A DNA stretch of 64,000 bases, taken from Porodaedalea pini (taxonomy: Eukaryota > Basidiomycota > Agaricomycetes > Hymenochaetales > Hymenochaetaceae). The notes under the pieces were generated by a model. The model was not told the origin of the DNA and ran no database searches. It was given only the letters and a program-made list of their open reading frames with translations. The position numbers and the translations under genes were made by a program. Positions within the stretch are counted from its first letter, which is position 1. Every line of letters begins with the position of its first letter. Of the stretch, positions 60,050 to 64,000 are shown piece by piece. The stretch is from positions 310,001 through 374,000 of the forward strand of contig NBAY01000013.1 in assembly GCA_002794775.1 (NCBI GenBank). The letters run 5' to 3'.

Positions 60050-61745
60050 ATGGTTGCGTTCTCGGAGTTCTTGGCCATGCTCTCGTCTGCTCTGACCGGC
60101 CAAAACGGTCTACACCTTGCCTATTTACTACGGCCAACAAGCCCGCATGCAAAAGACATGGTCAAAGCGTTCACGAACCCAACGGTGCGTGTGTTTTTAG
60201 TCGTAGAGGTCACACAGATGCTAACAAGCACCTCGTTGACAGCGTCAATCGCTTTCGCCATACGAAGGTTCTCTGATCTCTCCTTGGGATGAAATTGCTA
60301 TATCCTATGTGCTCGTCGTGAACCATATTGCGAAGAACCGTCCAGCCGATGCATTTAAAGAGCACTCTCAACTTGTCTCGTGTGCAGTCTTGTATCATCC
60401 TGGCTCGAAGCCAGCACGACACTGACTGACTGTGTTTCATTGACAGTTTGTTCTTTCGGTTTTTCACAAATAATACGGGGTGGACTTTATCTGCTCTATT
60501 TGCCATCTTGAGAGATTTGCGTGATATTGCTTATGATGTGAGTTTGGAATACAATTTCGACCTATTGCAACATTCAAGAAGGAATCTTAGGCAGACACCG
60601 CTAACAACCAAACTGAGTGCATGGAGGAGGCAGCTCGAATCTTAACGAAGGCTTTTACTCACTGCGTGACAGACAGGTATGCTGCTACGCTTTCTATTTG
60701 TGACTTGGTTCAAACAGCCTTTCGTGGAAGGACCTCACCCCCTGCCGAGTCACGCAAGTGGGGCGTTTACTACGTAGTGGGTTTAGTGATGAAATGTTAT
60801 TTCCGAGTGAGTTGTTTGCATTTTTTCAGCTGTTCTTTCTGAAAGGGATTCAGGTCAAACGGATAGCTCTTTCACGCAACATCCTTCGTGCTCTGGAAGC
60901 AAATAAGGACATACCTCCGTTGTCGTCTTATCCAAGGGCACATCAGGTGGGACTCCATACGTCAGAGAATTATGGCAGCCCTAAATGAGATGGCGAACAG
61001 GTTACTTACAGGTATTATATTGGTGTCGTAGCCTTTCTTAACGAAGACTTCGAGAAGGTGAAAACCTCCGCAAAATGGTATGATACTGGTATGCTGAACA
61101 GTTTCCAGGCTGAGCAGGAGTTAACGCTGTCATTTTATGGTTGCCACATCGATGCACATATGAACCAACAGTATGTGTCCCTTTCTATGCGCCTCGCAGT
61201 GCTGATGGTAGGAAGCTAGGCGAATCTTGTCGTACTTAATTCCATTGCGCATTATCCGTGGTCATCTGCCTTCAGATGATCTTCTGGAGCGATTTCCCTT
61301 GTTATCCGAGGTCTATTCTCCTTTTATTTCCGCTATTCGTAAGGCCGACATAAAGGCATACGACGTCGCGTTGTTCAAGTGGGAAAAGAAACTGCTGGAG
61401 CTTAATGCTTGGTTGATCTTCGAGCGAGCTCGCGAGCTCGTCATGCGAGGATTGTTCAGAAAAGTGTAAAGACCTTCCAGCTTGGATGATTTCCCTTTCT
61501 AACTATTTATACACAGGTGGGTACTGCTCGATCATAGCACACGAATTCCGATAAATATGTTCCACTGTGCCGTTCGCGTTGTTGGTTTGAGGGTTGAAGT
61601 AGAGGAAGTCGAATGCTTTGTTGCGAATATGGTCTATAAGGGTCTGATCAGAGGATACATCTCACATGAGAAGCAGATGGTAGTCCTGGCTTCGAACGGT
61701 GCCTTTCCCAGACTTGCTGACCGTAAAACCCCGTTTATACCATAA
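60050..61745 (+). CDS. CSN12: PCI-domain protein, CSN12/Thp1 (PCID2) family
   Basis: CSN12-type PCI proteins sit in COP9-signalosome-like or TREX-2-like complexes and in mRNA export or splicing contexts. The start is MVAFSEFLAMLSSALTGQNG. After introns come ISPWDEIAISYVLVVNHI, FRFFTNNTGWTLSALFAIL, RDLRDIAYD joined to ADTANNQTECMEEAARILTK, and TDR joined to TSPPAESRKWGVYYVVGLVM. The TPR-like middle then gives RIALSRNILRALEANKDIPP, YPRAHQVTYRYYIGVVAFLN and EQELTLSFYGCHIDAHMNQ. The PCI winged-helix part has LSYLIPLRIIRGHLP, LFKWEKKLLELNAWLIF, ARELVMRGLFRKVWVLLDHS and VEEVECFVANMVYKGLIRGY. The end is PRLADRKTPFIP (stop 61743-61745). All blocks match in order. Confidence 0.92.
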
Positions 61746-61884
61746 CTTATTTGTATTTTGGAGGTTCTACAAACTGCACTCGTATTTGTTGCAGCAATCA
61801 TCTCGTAAGCTCACCGTTTGGTTCGGGTCCGCATGTAGCCTCCTCAGACATTTGCCAGTATTCTGTGTTCTACCATCACGACCT

Positions 61885-63588
61885 ATGGGTAACACGTCCT
61901 CATCGTCAGCGACGTCTAAGCTGAGAAGAGATTCGTCACTTATATCGAGGCCTCGAGCACTCGGCACAGTCTCAAGCCCTCGATCGCGAGCAGAACCGCT
62001 TGGTCCTGAGTACATAATCTCGCCATTTCCGAAACCATCCACCACGAGCCAACACCCGATTGCGAGCCACACTGCTAGCCAGCACTCTCTTGTCACCTCG
62101 ACACCGCAGGACCTAAAGCACCGGAGATCACAGACTTTCGCTGTGTCGCAGACTAACCTGCGCTCAACTGAAGCTACTGCAGACGTGCGCAGATCAAGAT
62201 CAGCGAACGCTGCCGTGCTATCCAGGGCGGACAGATCCTCAGATTTTCTAGGAGCGCCTCCACCGTATAGCGTGGAAGATGCTTCATCGTCGAATCTTCA
62301 CTCTGAGACTCACGACGGGTATCTAGATGTCCCAGGAAGTTCGCATTGGACGAAGGGTCACCGGAGGGCCGTGTCTGATTTGACACCAGGTGAAAGGAGA
62401 GACACTACAATGCAAGTAGATGGGACCGACTATGAGGGAACCCTGCCAGAAGAATTTGGATATGGCGTGGGGGATGGGATAAGGGCAGGTTCCGGGCATA
62501 CTCGCTTGGTAATGCTTCCTCCGAGTACTTCGAGTTTAACTTCGTCGTCCCGAGGCGATTTCGTATCCAGTCCAACTAGTTCTATTCCCTCAGTACAGAA
62601 CAAGGAGGATCCTTTGGAGCTTTTGAAACAATATAAGACCATTTTTATTATTGATGACTCAAACTCAATGGTTGGAGAGAGATGGGCTGAGGTCAGTGTC
62701 CTCTATATCACTCTTGTTCTTTTAGTCTCATGGCCTTGTATATGCTCAGACGAGGGAAGCTCTGGCTTCACTTGCGGAAACTGCTGCCAAGTATGATACA
62801 GATGGCATTGACGCATATTTCCTCAATGCGAACAGGTCAGCTCAGAATATGCGCGTAGGTACACCACGTATTTGCAGTTCATATATTTCAATTGATCCGG
62901 AAACATATATAGAGTGCTGCATCTGTGAAGCGTCAATTTGATAGTGTTGAGCCTCAGGGGATATCTCTACTTGCCAAAAAGCTAGAGGAATTATTGCATG
63001 ATTATATATCTGAACTCGAACGGGCTCAACGAGAGATATCGAGAGGCGATCTGCGTGCCCTACAACGCGTCAAACCAGTGAACTATATCATCATCACAGA
63101 TGGTGTACCTAGTAAGTCTCTTTCTTTATGGCTTTCAGCGGCTAAAAAAAGTCAGGTCTGATGGCTCCTAATGTTTCTTTCAGCCGATGACCCCGAAGCT
63201 GTTATCATTCAGGCTGCTAGACGCCTCGATCGCGGCAACCTACCTGTTTCACAGGTCTGTTATGCCTTCTTTTTAGTCTGCCACCGTGGTTGATTCTCGG
63301 ACGAAAATTTTCTAGATCGGGATTCAGTTCGTGCAAGTAGGCGATGATCCAAGAGCCACCGAAGCCTTGCAAGAGCTCGATGATGGATTGGCAAAGGAAT
63401 ATGGAATAAGGGTAGGTTTTTCTTAATAAAGTGGACCTTGACATATATTTTGACTTATGGTCCAGGATATGGTTGACACCACTCCATACAGTGGCGGTCC
63501 GTTGGACTCTGAATTGCTGATCAAGATTTTACTGGGAGGAATCAATCGTCGCGTTGATAAGAAAGGAGCAAGGAGTGTATTGCCATAA
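61885..63588 (+). CDS. von Willebrand factor A domain protein with N-terminal myristoylation signal
   Basis: The start MGNTSSSSATSKLRRDSS fits the MGxxxS rule for N-myristoylation and is followed by basic residues, so membrane attachment is likely. A disordered Ser/Arg/Pro region of about 240 residues (QTFAVSQTNLRSTEA, FLGAPPPYSVEDASSSN) precedes the vWA domain. This begins LLKQYKTIFIIDDSNSMVGE, whose Asp-x-Ser-x-Ser is the MIDAS metal site. Introns restore WAEAREALASLAETAAKYD, GIDAYFLNA, KPVNYIIITDGVPTDDPEAV, IGIQFVQVGDDPRATEAL and MVDTTPYSGGPLDSELLIKI. It ends RRVDKKGARSVLP (stop 63586-63588). Similar fungal proteins are uncharacterised; a ligand-binding signalling role is inferred. It follows the CSN12 gene in tandem by 139 bases. 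Confidence 0.87.
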
Positions 63589-63741
63589 CACTGTTATCTG
63601 TGTGCTTGATCTACTCGACATTTATATGTGCATGTTACTGCTGTCTTGCTAATATTTACTTTTACTATTACTTATGTACCTTGTCTTTCGTTGTAAGGAG
63701 TGGTTAGGGTCGTTCTATACATTAATTTTGTACACTAGAAA

Positions 63742-64000
63742 TCAAAGGTCCCAGTCCTGCAACGAGAAAGCAAGCACGTCGAATTGTGATCCCCCAGCGG
63801 TCAGCGCAAGCCGCTCAACCTCTCGTCGAATGTATCTGACCAACGAGTCAAGATCTTTCGTCATTTTCTCATTGCGGTCGAAGAAGTCCTCTTCTGCAAA
63901 TGATTCGTAGGCTGATGGAGCCGCAAAAGTGCTAGCGTCCTCCGAAATCTCCTGCAGAATCAGTGATTCGTCAAGATCTGAGTCAGAGCTCTCAGATGCT
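63742..64000 (-). CDS. 3' end of an unidentified gene (partial), possibly a gamma-tubulin complex component
   Basis: One minus-strand frame is open from the right edge to a stop at 63744-63742, about 85 codons. It is acidic at first (SESSDSDLDESLILQEISED), then AYESFAEEDFFDRNEKM, DSLVRYIRREVERLALTAGG and FDVLAFSLQDWDL. The final helix and Trp-Asp-Leu end resemble the C-termini of some fungal gamma-tubulin complex proteins, which is a weak recollection and not a firm call. The 5' part lies outside the window. It is convergent with the vWA gene. Confidence 0.6.
   Translation of the reverse strand, partial: ASESSDSDLDESLILQEISEDASTFAAPSAYESFAEEDFFDRNEKMTKDLDSLVRYIRREVERLALTAGGSQFDVLAFSLQDWDL

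Noticed and set aside
61800..61835. ggttcgggtccgc resembling a tRNA T-loop
   Set aside because: No matching acceptor or anticodon stems surround it, and it sits in the short gap before the vWA gene.

Overview
This window is nuclear DNA of a filamentous basidiomycete, most likely an Agaricomycete (mushroom-forming fungus). Genes are dense and on both strands, and coding regions are cut by many short introns (about 45-70 bases, GT...AG). The protein set is eukaryotic and fungal: poly(A) polymerase, eIF3d, an Ist3-type U2 snRNP protein, a Dsc2-like protein, an HDEL-tailed GRP94, Utp12, mitochondrial GatB, a TRP/flavin-carrier-like channel and an Agaricomycete-style F-box protein. I cannot name the species. 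Most gene models were joined by hand from exon fragments, so outer ends are firmer than individual splice sites. I saw no transposon, rRNA, tRNA or CRISPR array.

Layout. 0-8.3 kb: a partial minus-strand start, a Vps66/LOA1-type acyltransferase (+), a PLP-dependent cystathionine lyase/synthase-type enzyme (-), poly(A) polymerase (-) and a zinc-finger-like plus ankyrin protein (-). The acyltransferase and the ankyrin gene both need one-base frame corrections to read through. 8.4-12.2 kb: an F-box protein (-) and a secreted, membrane-anchored right-handed beta-helix protein (-). 12.2-13.8 kb: no recognised gene. 13.8-18.9 kb: Ist3/RBMX2 (-) and eIF3d (+) diverge from a 144-base gap, followed by a rhomboid-like CUE/UBA protein (-). 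18.9-20.7 kb: no recognised gene. 20.7-22.2 kb: a conserved NTF2-like protein (+).

22.2-32.5 kb is dominated by one GATA zinc-finger regulator (24.5-26.2 kb, -). It has 2.3 kb of gene-free DNA downstream and 6.3 kb upstream, the largest gap in the window. Retention of its last 57-base intron would give a second, shorter C-terminus. 32.5-42.5 kb holds three membrane or signalling genes: a TRP/ML-like channel (+), a CNH-domain protein (-) and a secreted-start kelch protein with several membrane helices (+). The two membrane proteins share a short Ser-Phe-x-Val-Leu motif in their cytosolic tails.

42.9-64 kb is compact housekeeping DNA: a disordered acidic protein (-), GRP94 (-), M18 aspartyl aminopeptidase (-), Utp12 (+), a secreted DPBB protein (-), mitochondrial GatB (+), a thioredoxin-fold protein (-), a CSN12-type PCI protein (+), a probably myristoylated vWA protein (+) and the 3' end of a minus-strand gene at the right edge. 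Many genes form head-to-head pairs separated by 144-444 bases, suggesting shared promoters, or tail-to-tail pairs 70-430 bases apart. I found no convincing previously undescribed multigene system. The most unusual items are the GATA locus with its long gene-free flank and alternative C-terminus, the frame-broken zinc-finger/ankyrin gene, and the shared tail motif in the 32.5-42.5 kb cluster.
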